Source of the DNA: Azonexus sp.
GTDB taxonomy: Bacteria > Pseudomonadota > Gammaproteobacteria > Burkholderiales > Rhodocyclaceae
Reading direction: 5' to 3'
DNA length: 9,737 nucleotides
Assembly (NCBI GenBank): GCA_031285115.1
Contig: JAITWU010000214.1
Coordinates: 1 to 9,737, forward strand
Below, piece after piece: positions 1 through 8,773 of this stretch; the first letter of the stretch is position 1; every line of letters begins with the position of its first letter. Both the position numbers and the translations under genes were made by a program. The notes below the pieces were generated by a model, which did not search any database, was not told where the DNA came from, and saw nothing but the letters and a program-made list of their open reading frames with translations.

Positions 1-558
1 GCGCGCCGCCCGTTCCTTGCCGCTGCCCGATTCGCCCGATATATAAATGGGCGCTTGGCTGCGGGCGAGTTTTTCGATCAGGGCGCGGACTTGCTCCATG
101 GCGGGCGAGGTCCCGATCAAGCCGGGCAGGCGTTCAGCCGTTTCGTCCCCGGTCTTGTCGCCAGAGAGCCGCAAGGCCGACTTGACCAGGGCGCGCAACT
201 GGTCGAGGCCAACCGGCTTGGCGAGATAATCGAAAGCCCCGGCCTTGAGCGCGGCGACAGCATTTTCGGCGCTGCCAAAGGCGGTGATTACCGCCACCGG
301 CGTTTCCGGATGGCGCTCGCCGATGTAGCGGACGATGTCGAGACCGACGCCATCAGGCAGGCGCATATCCGTGAGGCACAGTTGAAAACTGCTGGCGTCC
401 AAGGCCGCCCGCGCTTCGGCGACGCTGCCGACGCACTCGGTCGGCAGGCCCATGCGGGCGAGCGTCAGGTCGATCAGTTCGCGGATGTCGGCTTCGTCGT
501 CGACGACGAGCACCCGGTTTAGCTGTCTCGACGTCCGTTGTTCGTTTCTTGCTGACAC
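1..558 (-). CDS. pilR: Type IV pilus response regulator PilR, sigma-54 activator (5' part only)
   Basis: NtrC-family regulator that, when phosphorylated by PilS, activates sigma-54 transcription of pilin genes. I read 186 codons before the window edge. Receiver domain at about 15-125: acidic pair D20-D21, phospho-acceptor D64 in LCLTDMRLPDG, T92, and K114 in GAFDYLAKPV. A short linker follows, then the AAA+ domain begins with KLARSQAPIYISGESGSGKE, whose Walker A is residues 175-182. This stretch is very like Pseudomonas PilR, which is why I prefer PilR over other NtrC-type regulators. Start: the frame has a stop just upstream and the only reasonable start is GTG at 558-556, with GGAG about 9 nt before it. 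That makes it overlap the end of pilS by 40 nt. The rest of the ATPase domain and the DNA-binding HTH lie outside the window. Confidence 0.92.
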   Translation of the reverse strand, partial: MSARNEQRTSRQLNRVLVVDDEADIRELIDLTLARMGLPTECVGSVAEARAALDASSFQLCLTDMRLPDGVGLDIVRYIGERHPETPVAVITAFGSAENAVAALKAGAFDYLAKPVGLDQLRALVKSALRLSGDKTGDETAERLPGLIGTSPAMEQVRALIEKLARSQAPIYISGESGSGKERAAR

Positions 559-2114
559 GTGTCATTTCTCCCGGCAATGATGAAATGCCCGCCCGGCGCA
601 TTGGCCCCGACGGACAGGCTGGCGCCATTGGCGACGCACAGTTCGCGGCCAATGTACAGGCCCAGGCCGGTGCCAGCGTTATGGGTGGTGAAAAAAGGCT
701 CGAAAATCTGTTCGCGCACCTCATCGGCGACGCCCGGGCCATCGTCGATGACGTGCAATTTTACCCACCCGCCGTCCGCCGCCGCTTCGAGACGGATGGC
801 GGCGGGATGGCGCGAGGCATGGCGCAAGGCGTTGCCAATCAAATTCCACAGCAACTGGTGCAGATGGGCGCGATCAAAACACAGGCTGGCGCCGCCGCTC
901 GGCTGCCAGACGACGATGCCCGGGGCCAGACTCTCGCTGGCGGTAAGTTCTTCGATGAAGGCCGGGCAGACCTCGTCCAGACTCAGCAACTCGGGGCGGG
1001 CGCTGTTCTGGCGGCCAAGGGTCAGCACATCCTGAACGATGCGGTCGAGGCGCAGAACATTGTCATTGATGATGCGCAACAGACGCTCCTGCACCTCGCC
1101 GCGCCTTTCCTCATGCAGCAACTCGCCAGCATGGCTGATGGCCGACAGCGGATTGCGGATTTCGTGGGCGATGCTCGCCGTCAACCGACCCAGCGCCGCC
1201 AGCTTCATCTCCTGGGCGCGTTCCCGGATGCGGTCGAGGTCTTCGAGAAAAACCAGCAGTTCATGATCGGAACTGGCCGTGCGCTCAAAACGGGCGAGCA
1301 GGCTGCGGCCGGAAAACCCGACGAACTGGAAGCTCTCCGGGCCGCCTTCGAGCCACGCCGCCAGCGCCGCCGCCAGACCCGGCGGCGGCGCTGGCCTCGC
1401 CTGGCTGGTAAAGCCGAGCATGGCCCCGGCCACCGGGTTGTAACGGCTGATGTGACCATCGCCGCCAATGATCAGCACGCCATCCTGCATTTGCTCGACG
1501 ACCCGCTGGCTGATGCGAATTTGGTTATCGAGCGCCACGCCGCGCCGACGGGCCAGCGTCTCGCTCGTCATTGCCCGCTGCCCGAGCAGGCGGGCAAGAA
1601 TGGCGGTGGCGAAAAAACCAGTCGAAATAAACCCCGCCTGCACCACCGACGATTCGGCGAAATTGAGGCGCAGAATGCCGTAAATCTGTGACAACAGCAC
1701 CGCCAGAGTCGCCAGCGCCGCATAAAACAAAACCAGCCGGCCATGCCCGACCAGACTCGCCGCCGCCAGCGAAACCAGCAACAGCAGCGCGAGACCGCTG
1801 CCAACGCCGCCAGCGCTGAGCATGACGACGCTGACGGCGACAATATCGACGATCACTTGCAGCGACAACTGCCAGTTGAAGCGCCGCCGCCAGTAGATCG
1901 ACAGGAGCAGACCGACGATGACCACCAGCATGTAACAGCCGGTCAGGAACAAGGTCACCGGCGTCGGCAACAGTCTGAGGCGCGCCGTTATGTCGTCCTG
2001 CAGCAGAATGCCGAGGAGAAAGACGCTGGCGACGATCAGACGGTAGAGATTGAAATACTGAAAAGGACGCCAGTTGGCCTGCCAGGTCGTCGACAGCCAG
2101 TCGATCTTGAGCAT
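519..2114 (-). CDS. pilS: Type IV pilus sensor histidine kinase PilS
   Basis: Membrane histidine kinase that phosphorylates PilR. The 531 residues match the usual PilS length of about 530. About six hydrophobic segments lie between residues 22 and 176. A PAS-like domain follows at about 200-290 (QMQDGVLIIGGDGHISRYN). The HisKA domain has the H-box SIAHEIRNPLSAI with H317. The ATPase domain has the N-box LLWNLIGNALRHA (N428), the G1 box DDGPG at 457-461, the F box FEPFFTT and the G2 box GTGLGLYIG at 481-489. All catalytic boxes look intact. The ATG overlaps the stop of the small upstream gene by 1 nt (TGATG) and the 3' end overlaps pilR by 40 nt, so the expression of the three is probably coupled. 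The tail after about residue 516 is polar and looks like the part stretched over the pilR start. Confidence 0.93.
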   Translation of the reverse strand: MLKIDWLSTTWQANWRPFQYFNLYRLIVASVFLLGILLQDDITARLRLLPTPVTLFLTGCYMLVVIVGLLLSIYWRRRFNWQLSLQVIVDIVAVSVVMLSAGGVGSGLALLLLVSLAAASLVGHGRLVLFYAALATLAVLLSQIYGILRLNFAESSVVQAGFISTGFFATAILARLLGQRAMTSETLARRRGVALDNQIRISQRVVEQMQDGVLIIGGDGHISRYNPVAGAMLGFTSQARPAPPPGLAAALAAWLEGGPESFQFVGFSGRSLLARFERTASSDHELLVFLEDLDRIRERAQEMKLAALGRLTASIAHEIRNPLSAISHAGELLHEERRGEVQERLLRIINDNVLRLDRIVQDVLTLGRQNSARPELLSLDEVCPAFIEELTASESLAPGIVVWQPSGGASLCFDRAHLHQLLWNLIGNALRHASRHPAAIRLEAAADGGWVKLHVIDDGPGVADEVREQIFEPFFTTHNAGTGLGLYIGRELCVANGASLSVGANAPGGHFIIAGRNDTCQQETNNGRRDS

Positions 2115-2326
2115 CAGGCGGCCCCGGCCCGGCGATGCGCCTCCGAGCAGTAATGCCGCTCGCCGTCAGCGATGCTGTCGCTCTCCGGCATCAAGAGGCC
2201 GCAATGGGCGCAAGCCACCATTTTCTCCGTCGGCGGCTCGCGCCGGGTCGACGGTGGCGACGCCGCGCGCTTCGTCCACATCCACCAGAGCACGCCAAAC
2301 AACGCCAGCAACAGCAGAAACTTCAT
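2114..2326 (-). CDS. Small membrane-anchored Cys/His-motif protein, PP0621 family
   Basis: Seventy-residue protein of unknown function. Residues 1-17 (MKFLLLLALFGVLWWMW) are an N-terminal membrane segment, followed by basic TKR and a short Pro/Ser/Arg linker. The C-terminal half holds C39-x2-C42 and C60-x3-H64, a spacing that fits one small zinc-binding knuckle in the cytoplasm. Proteins of this kind are found upstream of pilS in other beta- and gammaproteobacteria (family knowledge). I chose ATG at 2326 because GAGG lies about 6 nt upstream and a hydrophobic start follows directly. A longer reading from 2404 adds 26 residues without a convincing ribosome site. The stop overlaps the pilS ATG (TGATG), suggesting translational coupling and a role near PilSR, which is inference. 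No enzymatic motif is visible. Confidence 0.8.
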   Translation of the reverse strand: MKFLLLLALFGVLWWMWTKRAASPPSTRREPPTEKMVACAHCGLLMPESDSIADGERHYCSEAHRRAGAA

Positions 2327-2470
2327 TTTCGCCTCACCCAACCTGAAATGGAGCGCCATGAGCGGCAATCCAGCCAGCGGCGATATTAACGCAGCGTCAG
2401 CCACAATGCGTTGATCCGGGGTTGCCCGAACCCGGCGGCAAAAACCGTCAGCCCAAGCCAGCCCCGGCCT
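2327..2470. other. Intergenic gap between radC and the pilSR cluster, weak hairpin
   Basis: This 144-nt gap separates radC from the downstream small gene on the same strand. At 2416-2435 an imperfect GC-rich hairpin (CCGGGGTT / AACCCGG with one bulged base, 5-nt loop) lies 36 nt after the radC stop, but no T run follows on the minus strand, so it is not a convincing intrinsic terminator. A TAATAT hexamer on the minus strand near 2385 could be a -10 for the small gene and pilSR, but I see no matching -35. Whether radC is co-transcribed with pilSR is undecided. Confidence 0.3.
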
Positions 2471-3151
2471 TTACAGCAGTCCCCGTTCGGCAAACGACAA
2501 GGGCGGCGCGTGACCGGCGACGATGAAATGGTCGAGTAGCTGGACATCAATCAGCGCCAGGGCGGCTTGCAGGTCGCGGGTCAGTGATTTGTCGGAATCC
2601 GATGGTTCGGCGACGCCGGAAGGGTGGTTGTGGGCGAGGATGACGGCGGCGGCGTTGTGGGCGAGCGCCGATTTGACGACTTCGCGCGGGTAGACGGAGG
2701 TGTGGGTGAGTGTTCCGACGAACAGTTCTTCGGCTTTCAGGAGGTGGTTGCGGATGTCGAGCCAGAGCGCGATGAAAGTTTCCTGCGGGCGCGTCGCCAG
2801 ACGCAGCCGCAGCCAGTCGCGGACCTGGCCGGGCGAAGCCAGCGCGTCGCGGGCCGTCCACTCCTGACTCAGGGCGCGGCGGGCGAGTTCAAAACTGGCT
2901 TTGAGCTGCGCCGCTTTAGCCAGACCAATGCCGGGGACGCTGGTCAATTCGTCGAGCGAGGCTTCGACGAGGGCGCTGAGTTTGCCGTTGAAGCGGGTCA
3001 GCAGATCACGCGCCAGGTCGACCGCGCTTTTGCCGCGCACGCCGACGCGCAGGTAGATCGCCAGCAGTTCGGCATCCGACAAGGCCGCCGGGCCGTCGGC
3101 CAACAGTCGCTCGCGGGGGCGCTCGCCAGCGGGCCAGTCACTGATCGTCAT
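2471..3151 (-). CDS. radC: RadC-family JAMM/MPN+ protein
   Basis: Conserved bacterial protein of the RadC (UPF0758) family. The old link to DNA repair is not firmly established and the biochemical role is uncertain. Length is 226 residues, normal for the family. The N-terminal part (about 1-90) has the start typical of the family ([20 protein letters not shown]) and a helix-hairpin-helix [14 protein letters not shown] at 72-85, a DNA-binding type motif. The C-terminal half is a JAMM metalloprotease-like fold with H174-x-H176-P-S-G and S184-x2-D187, the metal-ligand signature, all intact. ATG at 3151-3149 has GGAAG 4 nt upstream. It is transcribed divergently from coaBC with only 47 nt between the starts, a neighbour pair common in proteobacteria. 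Confidence 0.93.
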   Translation of the reverse strand: MTISDWPAGERPRERLLADGPAALSDAELLAIYLRVGVRGKSAVDLARDLLTRFNGKLSALVEASLDELTSVPGIGLAKAAQLKASFELARRALSQEWTARDALASPGQVRDWLRLRLATRPQETFIALWLDIRNHLLKAEELFVGTLTHTSVYPREVVKSALAHNAAAVILAHNHPSGVAEPSDSDKSLTRDLQAALALIDVQLLDHFIVAGHAPPLSFAERGLL

Positions 3152-3168
3152 GGCGCTTCCAGTAGAAT
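3141..3168 (+). promoter_or_regulatory. Candidate sigma-70 promoter for coaBC
   Basis: TAGAAT at 3163-3168 differs from the consensus -10 by one base. With a 16-nt spacer the -35 would be CTGATC at 3141-3146, which keeps only the central TGA. The -35 lies inside the first codons of radC on the other strand, as expected for such a short divergent gap. A small dyad TTCCA (3157-3161) / TGGAA (3168-3172) brackets the -10 and might be an operator or chance. Confidence 0.3.
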
Positions 3169-3198
3169 GGAAAAGTCTGAATCTTATTGAGAACGATG

Positions 3199-4389
3199 AT
3201 GGAATTGAAGGGTAAGCGTATCGCGCTCGGCGTGACCGGCGGCATCGCCGCTTACAAGGCGGCGGAATTGCTGCGCCTCTTGGTCAAACAGGGGGCGGAA
3301 GTACGGGTGGCGATGACCGAGGGAGCTGCGCATTTCGTTACGGCGACGACCTTTCAGGCGCTTTCCGGGCAGCCGGTGTTTATTGACCAGTGGGATGCGC
3401 GGATGCCGAACGCGATGGCCCATATTGATCTTTCACGGCAGGTCGATTTGATGATCGTCGCGCCCGCTTCCGCCGATTTTCTGGCGCGGGTGGCGAACGG
3501 GCTGGCCGATAATTTGCTGACAACGATGGCGCTGGCTCGCGCCTGTCCGCTGCTGGTGGCTCCGGCGATGAACCGGCAGATGTGGGAAAACCCGGCGACC
3601 CGGCGCAACGTCGCCCGCTTGCAGGCCGACGGCATCGGCTTGCTCGGCCCGGCTGTCGGCGAGCAGGCGTGTGGCGAAGTCGGCGCGGGGCGGATGCTGG
3701 AGCCGGAGGACATTGTCGAGGCCGTGCAAGCCTTTTTCACGCCCAGGTTGCTGGCCGCGAAGAAAGTGCTGCTCACGGCGGGGCCGACTTTTGAAGCGAT
3801 CGACGCGGTGCGCGGCATCACCAATCTGTCGTCGGGGCGGATGGGCTATGCGCTGGCTCGCGCCGCCCGTCACGCCGGGGCGGCGGTGACGCTGGTGTCC
3901 GGCCCGGTGGCGCTGCCGACGCCCGCCGGTGTTGAGCGCATCAACGTTCGGAGCGCGCTTGAGATGCAGACGGCGGTGATGGCGCGGGCGGCGGCGAGCG
4001 ATATTTTCATCGCCGTGGCGGCAGTGGCCGACTATCGCGTCGCCAACGTCGCCGGGCACAAGCTCAAAAAGGACGCAGGCGGCATTCCGGCGCTCGAACT
4101 GGTGGAAAATCCCGATATTCTGGCGGGTGTCGCAGCCTTGGAAAATGGCCCGTTCTGCGTCGGTTTCGCAGCCGAAAGCCACGATCTGGAAAAACACGCC
4201 CAAGCCAAACGGCAGAAAAAAAAGGTGCCGCTGCTGGTCGGCAATCTCATTCAGGATGGCTTCGGCGGCGATGAAAACCGCCTCGTGCTGTTCGACGACC
4301 ACGGCATCCACCCGCTGCCGCCAGCGAGCAAAACGACGCTGGCGCGGCAATTGATTGAACATATCGCCCATTTGACAGGAGTTGCCTGA
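3199..4389 (+). CDS. coaBC: Bifunctional phosphopantothenoylcysteine decarboxylase / phosphopantothenate-cysteine ligase
   Basis: Dfp/CoaBC makes 4'-phosphopantetheine in coenzyme A synthesis: CoaB joins cysteine to phosphopantothenate and CoaC decarboxylates the product, using FMN. The CoaC domain (about 1-180) shows [10 protein letters not shown], catalytic H75 in MAHIDL, the PAMN motif with N125, and C158 in [10 protein letters not shown]. The CoaB domain (about 188-390) shows [23 protein letters not shown] with N210, AAVADYR and KLKK. I chose ATG 3199 (396 residues) because H75, N125, C158 and N210 then fall at exactly the numbers known from E. coli Dfp. An upstream ATG (3196) and TTG (3187) are in frame but only GAGA-like ribosome signal is present, placed best for 3199. 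The stop overlaps the dut ATG (TGATG). Confidence 0.95.
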   Translation: MELKGKRIALGVTGGIAAYKAAELLRLLVKQGAEVRVAMTEGAAHFVTATTFQALSGQPVFIDQWDARMPNAMAHIDLSRQVDLMIVAPASADFLARVANGLADNLLTTMALARACPLLVAPAMNRQMWENPATRRNVARLQADGIGLLGPAVGEQACGEVGAGRMLEPEDIVEAVQAFFTPRLLAAKKVLLTAGPTFEAIDAVRGITNLSSGRMGYALARAARHAGAAVTLVSGPVALPTPAGVERINVRSALEMQTAVMARAAASDIFIAVAAVADYRVANVAGHKLKKDAGGIPALELVENPDILAGVAALENGPFCVGFAAESHDLEKHAQAKRQKKKVPLLVGNLIQDGFGGDENRLVLFDDHGIHPLPPASKTTLARQLIEHIAHLTGVA

Positions 4390-4838
4390 TGCACCGCATT
4401 GACCTCAAAATTCTCGACAACCGCCTGCGTGAATCGCCACCACACTACGCCACGCCGGGTTCGGCGGGCCTTGATTTACGCGCCTGCATCGCCGCCCCCC
4501 TGCAACTGACGCCGGGGCAAACGGCGCTGGTGCCAACCGGCATGGCGATTCATCTCGCCGATCCCGGCCTCGCGGCGATGATCCTGCCGCGCTCCGGCTT
4601 GGGTCATAAACACGGCATCGTCCTTGGCAATCTCGTTGGCCTCATTGATTCCGACTATCAGGGTGAATTGATGGTCTCCCTGTGGAACCGGGGGGCGGAG
4701 CCTTTCACGCTCAACCCGCTGGAGCGCATCGCCCAGTTGGTGGTGGTGCCGGTGTTGCAGGTCGGCTTTAACGTGGTCGATCAATTCGCCAGCAGCGAAC
4801 GCGGCGCGGGCGGGTTTGGCAGCACGGGCAAAAATTGA
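4389..4838 (+). CDS. dut: Deoxyuridine 5'-triphosphate nucleotidohydrolase (dUTPase)
   Basis: Homotrimeric enzyme that hydrolyses dUTP to dUMP and pyrophosphate, keeping uracil out of DNA and supplying dUMP for thymidylate synthesis. All five dUTPase motifs are visible in the 149 residues: [10 protein letters not shown] (23-32), [11 protein letters not shown] (67-77), [10 protein letters not shown] (84-93, catalytic D87), [10 protein letters not shown] (113-122) and the flexible C-terminal [10 protein letters not shown] (138-147). Length is typical. ATG overlaps the coaBC stop by 1 nt and AGGAG lies 7 nt upstream inside coaBC, so the two are co-translated. The coaBC-dut pairing is widespread in proteobacteria. 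Confidence 0.96.
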   Translation: MHRIDLKILDNRLRESPPHYATPGSAGLDLRACIAAPLQLTPGQTALVPTGMAIHLADPGLAAMILPRSGLGHKHGIVLGNLVGLIDSDYQGELMVSLWNRGAEPFTLNPLERIAQLVVVPVLQVGFNVVDQFASSERGAGGFGSTGKN

Positions 4839-4850
4839 GCGGAGGATTCC

Positions 4851-5543
4851 ATGCAGCACATTCTGGTTTATGGCGATTCCCTGTCCTGGGGCATCATTCC
4901 GGGGACTCGCCAACGTCTGGCCTTTGAGCAACGCTGGCCGGGCGTCATGGAACTGGCGCTGACCGCCGCCGGGCGTCCGACGCGAGTCATCGAAGATTGC
5001 CTGAATGGCCGCCGCACGGTCTGGGATGATCCGTTCAAGCCGGGGCGCAACGGCCTCGCGGGCTTGGCCCAGCGCATCGAAATTCACTCGCCGCTGGCGC
5101 TGGTCGTGCTGCTCCTGGGAACCAATGATTTTCAGTCGATGCACCCGCAGCACAACGCCTGGCATTCGGCGCAGGGCATCGCCGCGCTGGTCGCTGCAAT
5201 CCGCCAGGCGCCAATCGAGCCAGGAATGCCGACGCCGCCCATTCTGGTTGTCGCGCCACCGCCCATCGACGCGCCAAAAGGGCCAATTGCGCCTAAATTC
5301 ACCGGTGCCGAGGCCGCCGCTAGCGGACTGGTCGCCGCTTACCGGCAGGTTTGCGACGAACTCGGCTGTCATTTTCTCGATGCGGGCGAAATCACGCCCG
5401 CCAGCCGCGTCGATGGCATTCACCTTGATCTTGAGCAGCATTTGCTTCTCGGTCAGGCTGTTGCGGGAGCGGTTGGGGCGTTGCTCGGCGAGGCTGTTAA
5501 AATGACGCTGTCAGACAAGGCGAAAGCGGGACTTGGTTTATAA
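4851..5543 (+). CDS. SGNH/GDSL-type hydrolase, arylesterase-like
   Basis: Serine hydrolase of the SGNH superfamily, 230 residues, with no signal peptide, so probably cytoplasmic. Block I is VYGDSLSWG with nucleophile S10, block III is GTND (90-93) with N92 in the oxyanion hole, and block V is DGIHL with D188 and H191 completing the triad. The region LNGRRTVWDDP (51-61) fits block II. The layout resembles the Mycobacterium smegmatis arylesterase/acyltransferase group more than TesA, which has a signal peptide. The natural substrate cannot be told from the sequence. The start has GGAGG 5 nt upstream and lies 12 nt after dut, so it is the third gene of the coaBC-dut unit. About 20 residues after the last expected helix form a polar tail ending in KAGLGL, and the TAA stop overlaps a TATAAT hexamer that may serve pntAB. 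Confidence 0.85.
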   Translation: MQHILVYGDSLSWGIIPGTRQRLAFEQRWPGVMELALTAAGRPTRVIEDCLNGRRTVWDDPFKPGRNGLAGLAQRIEIHSPLALVVLLLGTNDFQSMHPQHNAWHSAQGIAALVAAIRQAPIEPGMPTPPILVVAPPPIDAPKGPIAPKFTGAEAAASGLVAAYRQVCDELGCHFLDAGEITPASRVDGIHLDLEQHLLLGQAVAGAVGALLGEAVKMTLSDKAKAGLGL

Positions 5544-5544
5544 T
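5539..5544 (+). promoter_or_regulatory. Consensus -10 hexamer, possible pntAB promoter
   Basis: TATAAT is a perfect -10 and its last bases are the stop codon of the SGNH hydrolase gene. Transcription would start near 5550, giving a pntA leader of about 108 nt. No good -35 is found at 16-18 nt spacing (CAAGGC at 17), so an activator may be needed, or the hexamer is chance in a locally AT-rich stretch. Confidence 0.35.
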
Positions 5545-5557
5545 TTAAGGTTCTAAC

Positions 5558-5605
5558 ATGGAGGCTGGTGTGCGAAGAACATCCCGCCACATCTGCTCCG
5601 GGTAG
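5558..5605 (+). CDS. Possible 15-residue leader ORF upstream of pntA
   Basis: ATG at 5558 with AAGG (5547-5550) 7 nt upstream opens a frame MEAGVRRTSRHICSG ending in TAG at 5603-5605. The stop codon lies in the 3' arm of the hairpin 5593-5608, an arrangement seen in translated leaders. No run of one amino acid suggests classic attenuation. If transcription starts at the TATAAT above, its ribosome site would sit at the transcript's very start, so it could be translated well only on transcripts coming from the upstream operon. It may equally be chance. Confidence 0.25.
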   Translation: MEAGVRRTSRHICSG

Positions 5606-5655
5606 CAGGATTTCCATTTTTTACCAACCAAACATAACCAACCATCCCAGGAGGG
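5593..5655 (+). promoter_or_regulatory. pntA leader: hairpin, T6 run, duplicated ACCAACCA and strong RBS
   Basis: A 5-bp GC-containing hairpin CTGCT/AGCAG with a 6-nt loop (5593-5608) is followed 8 nt later by six Ts (5617-5622). The gap and short stem make it a poor terminator. Next come two copies of ACCAACCA (5623-5630 and 5637-5644) in a C/A-rich, likely unstructured stretch, then AGGAGGG (5649-5655) 3 nt before the pntA ATG measured from its last G. I cannot match the leader to a known riboswitch class. Confidence 0.35.
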
Positions 5656-5658
5656 AAT

Positions 5659-7269
5659 ATGCCTCTGATTATCGGAGTGCCAAGGGAGACTTTTAGCGGC
5701 GAGACCCGCGTGGCGACGGTCCCCGAGGTCGTGCAGAAGCTCAAAAAACAGGGCTATCAGGTCGTTGTCGAAGCTGGCGCTGGTGCGCTTGCCAATATCG
5801 GCGACGATGGATATCGTGAAGCGGGGGCGGAAGTGCTCGCTTCGGCCAGGGAAGTCTGGTCGAAGGCCGACATCATCTTCAAGCTGCGCCGCCCGGATGC
5901 CGATGAAATCAATCTCCTCAAGGACGGCGGCACGCTTGTCAGCTACATCTGGCCAGCGCAGAACCCGCAGCTCATGGAGCAACTCGCCGCCAAAAAAGTG
6001 ACCGTGCTGGCGATGGACTCTGTGCCGCGCATCTCGCGCGCGCAGAAGATGGATGCGCTGTCCTCACAGGCCAATATTGCCGGTTATCGCGCCGTGATCG
6101 AGGCGGCCAATGCCTTTGGCCGTTTCTTCACCGGCCAGATCACCGCTGCCGGCAAGGTGCCGCCAGCCAAGGTGTTCGTCATTGGCGCGGGCGTCGCCGG
6201 TCTTGCCGCCATCGGCACCGCCGCCAATCTCGGCGCGATTGTGCGCGCCAACGACACAAGAAAGGAAGTCGCCGACCAGATCGTCTCGATGGGCGGCGAG
6301 TTCGTTCCCGTCAATTACGAAGAAGACGGCGCGGGCACGGGCGGTTACGCCAAGGTCATGTCGGAAGGCTTCCAGCAGGCGCAGCGCGAGACCTTTGCGC
6401 AGCAGGCCAAAGAAGTCGACATCATCATCACGACCGCGCTGATTCCCGGCAAACCCGCGCCCAAGCTGATTACGGCTGACATGGTCAAATCCATGAAACC
6501 GGGCAGCGTCATCGTCGACCTCGCCGCCGAACAGGGCGGCAATTGCGAGTTGACCGTGCCGGGCGAAGTCGCCGTGGCGCATGGCGTGACCATCGTCGGC
6601 TACAAGGATCTGCCGTGTCGCCTCGCTAAAACGGCTTCGACCCTTTACGCCACCAACCTATTTCGCCTCTCGGAAGACCTCATCAAAACAAAGAGCGTCG
6701 AACCGGAATCGGATGCGGGCAAGGCTGCCATCCACCTGAATATGGAAGATGAAGTGGTGCGCTGCACCACCGTCATCAACCAGGGCGAAGTCACCTGGCC
6801 GCCCCCGCCGCCAAAACTTTCCGCAGCGCCTGCCGCTGCGCCCAAGGCTGCTGTTCCGGCGCCCGCCGCGCACGGTCATGGGCCAAGCACCTCGGTTTCG
6901 TCGCCGACGCGCGTCGCCGTCATGTTTGCTGTGGCCGCCGCGCTGTTCGGCCTCATCGGCTATGGCGCGCCGAGCGATTTCCTTGGTCACTTCACCGTCT
7001 TCGTGCTCGGTTGCTTCATCGGCTACATGGTCGTCTGGAACGTCACGCCGGCCTTGCACACACCGCTCATGAGCGTGACCAACGCCATTTCCTCGATCAT
7101 CGTCATCGGCGCGCTGATTCAGGTCGCGCCGCCGTTATCGGCGGACATCACCCGTCCGGAAATGCTCATCAAGGGCATGGCGGCGGTGGCGATTGCGCTC
7201 ACGGCGATCAACATGTTCGGTGGCTTTGCCGTCACCCGCCGCATGTTGGAAATGTTCCGTAAAAACTAA
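5659..7269 (+). CDS. pntA: NAD(P) transhydrogenase subunit alpha, single-chain form
   Basis: With PntB it forms the inner-membrane transhydrogenase, which uses the proton gradient to move hydride from NADH to NADP+. The soluble domain I (about 1-380) binds NAD(H): GVPRET at the start, the RQD-loop region SRAQKMDALSSQANIAGYRA with R127, and the Rossmann loop VIGAGVAGLAAIGTAANLG (174-192). An unusually Pro/Ala-rich linker (about 381-405) leads to four membrane segments at about 417-436, 442-461, 472-491 and 501-525. The 536 residues thus cover what some bacteria split into PntAA and PntAB. It resembles E. coli PntA (510 aa), with the extra length mostly in the linker. Start ATG 5659 has a near-perfect Shine-Dalgarno. 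pntB begins 15 nt after the stop. Confidence 0.96.
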   Translation: MPLIIGVPRETFSGETRVATVPEVVQKLKKQGYQVVVEAGAGALANIGDDGYREAGAEVLASAREVWSKADIIFKLRRPDADEINLLKDGGTLVSYIWPAQNPQLMEQLAAKKVTVLAMDSVPRISRAQKMDALSSQANIAGYRAVIEAANAFGRFFTGQITAAGKVPPAKVFVIGAGVAGLAAIGTAANLGAIVRANDTRKEVADQIVSMGGEFVPVNYEEDGAGTGGYAKVMSEGFQQAQRETFAQQAKEVDIIITTALIPGKPAPKLITADMVKSMKPGSVIVDLAAEQGGNCELTVPGEVAVAHGVTIVGYKDLPCRLAKTASTLYATNLFRLSEDLIKTKSVEPESDAGKAAIHLNMEDEVVRCTTVINQGEVTWPPPPPKLSAAPAAAPKAAVPAPAAHGHGPSTSVSSPTRVAVMFAVAAALFGLIGYGAPSDFLGHFTVFVLGCFIGYMVVWNVTPALHTPLMSVTNAISSIIVIGALIQVAPPLSADITRPEMLIKGMAAVAIALTAINMFGGFAVTRRMLEMFRKN

Positions 7270-7284
7270 AAAGGAGACCTGGAA

Positions 7285-8697
<1,413 letters not shown>

Positions 8698-8736
8698 GCG
8701 CGACCTTCCGGCGCAACAAAGGCCACCCGTCGGGTC

Positions 8737-8773
8737 AATGCCAGTCAGATAAACTCTGACTGGCATTTTTTTT
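8737..8773 (+). terminator. Intrinsic terminator after pntB
   Basis: Perfect 13-bp inverted repeat AATGCCAGTCAGA (8737-8749) / TCTGACTGGCATT (8755-8767) with 5-nt loop TAAAC, followed by a run of Ts (8766-8773). It acts in the plus direction; on the minus strand no T run follows. It is also the point where conserved chromosomal sequence gives way to mobile-element debris. Confidence 0.93.

Noticed and set aside
549..1691. Long open frame of 380 codons antisense to pilS
   Set aside because: Shadow of a high-GC gene. The composition is Gln/Ala/Arg-rich with no domain, and pilS on the other strand has all kinase motifs.
3433..4371. Long open frame antisense to coaBC (312 codons)
   Set aside because: Arg/His/Gln-rich shadow translation; the opposite strand codes an unmistakable CoaBC.
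4476..5441. Open frame of 321 codons antisense to dut and the SGNH hydrolase
   Set aside because: It crosses two real genes on the other strand and shows no recognisable motif.
5617..5622. T6 run after the leader hairpin as an intrinsic terminator
   Set aside because: The stem is only 5 bp and the Ts begin 8 nt after it, so termination would be weak at best. I report it only as part of the leader.
5623..5644. Two ACCAACCA copies as a start of a CRISPR or iteron array
   Set aside because: Only two 8-nt copies, with no further units and no cas or replication gene nearby.
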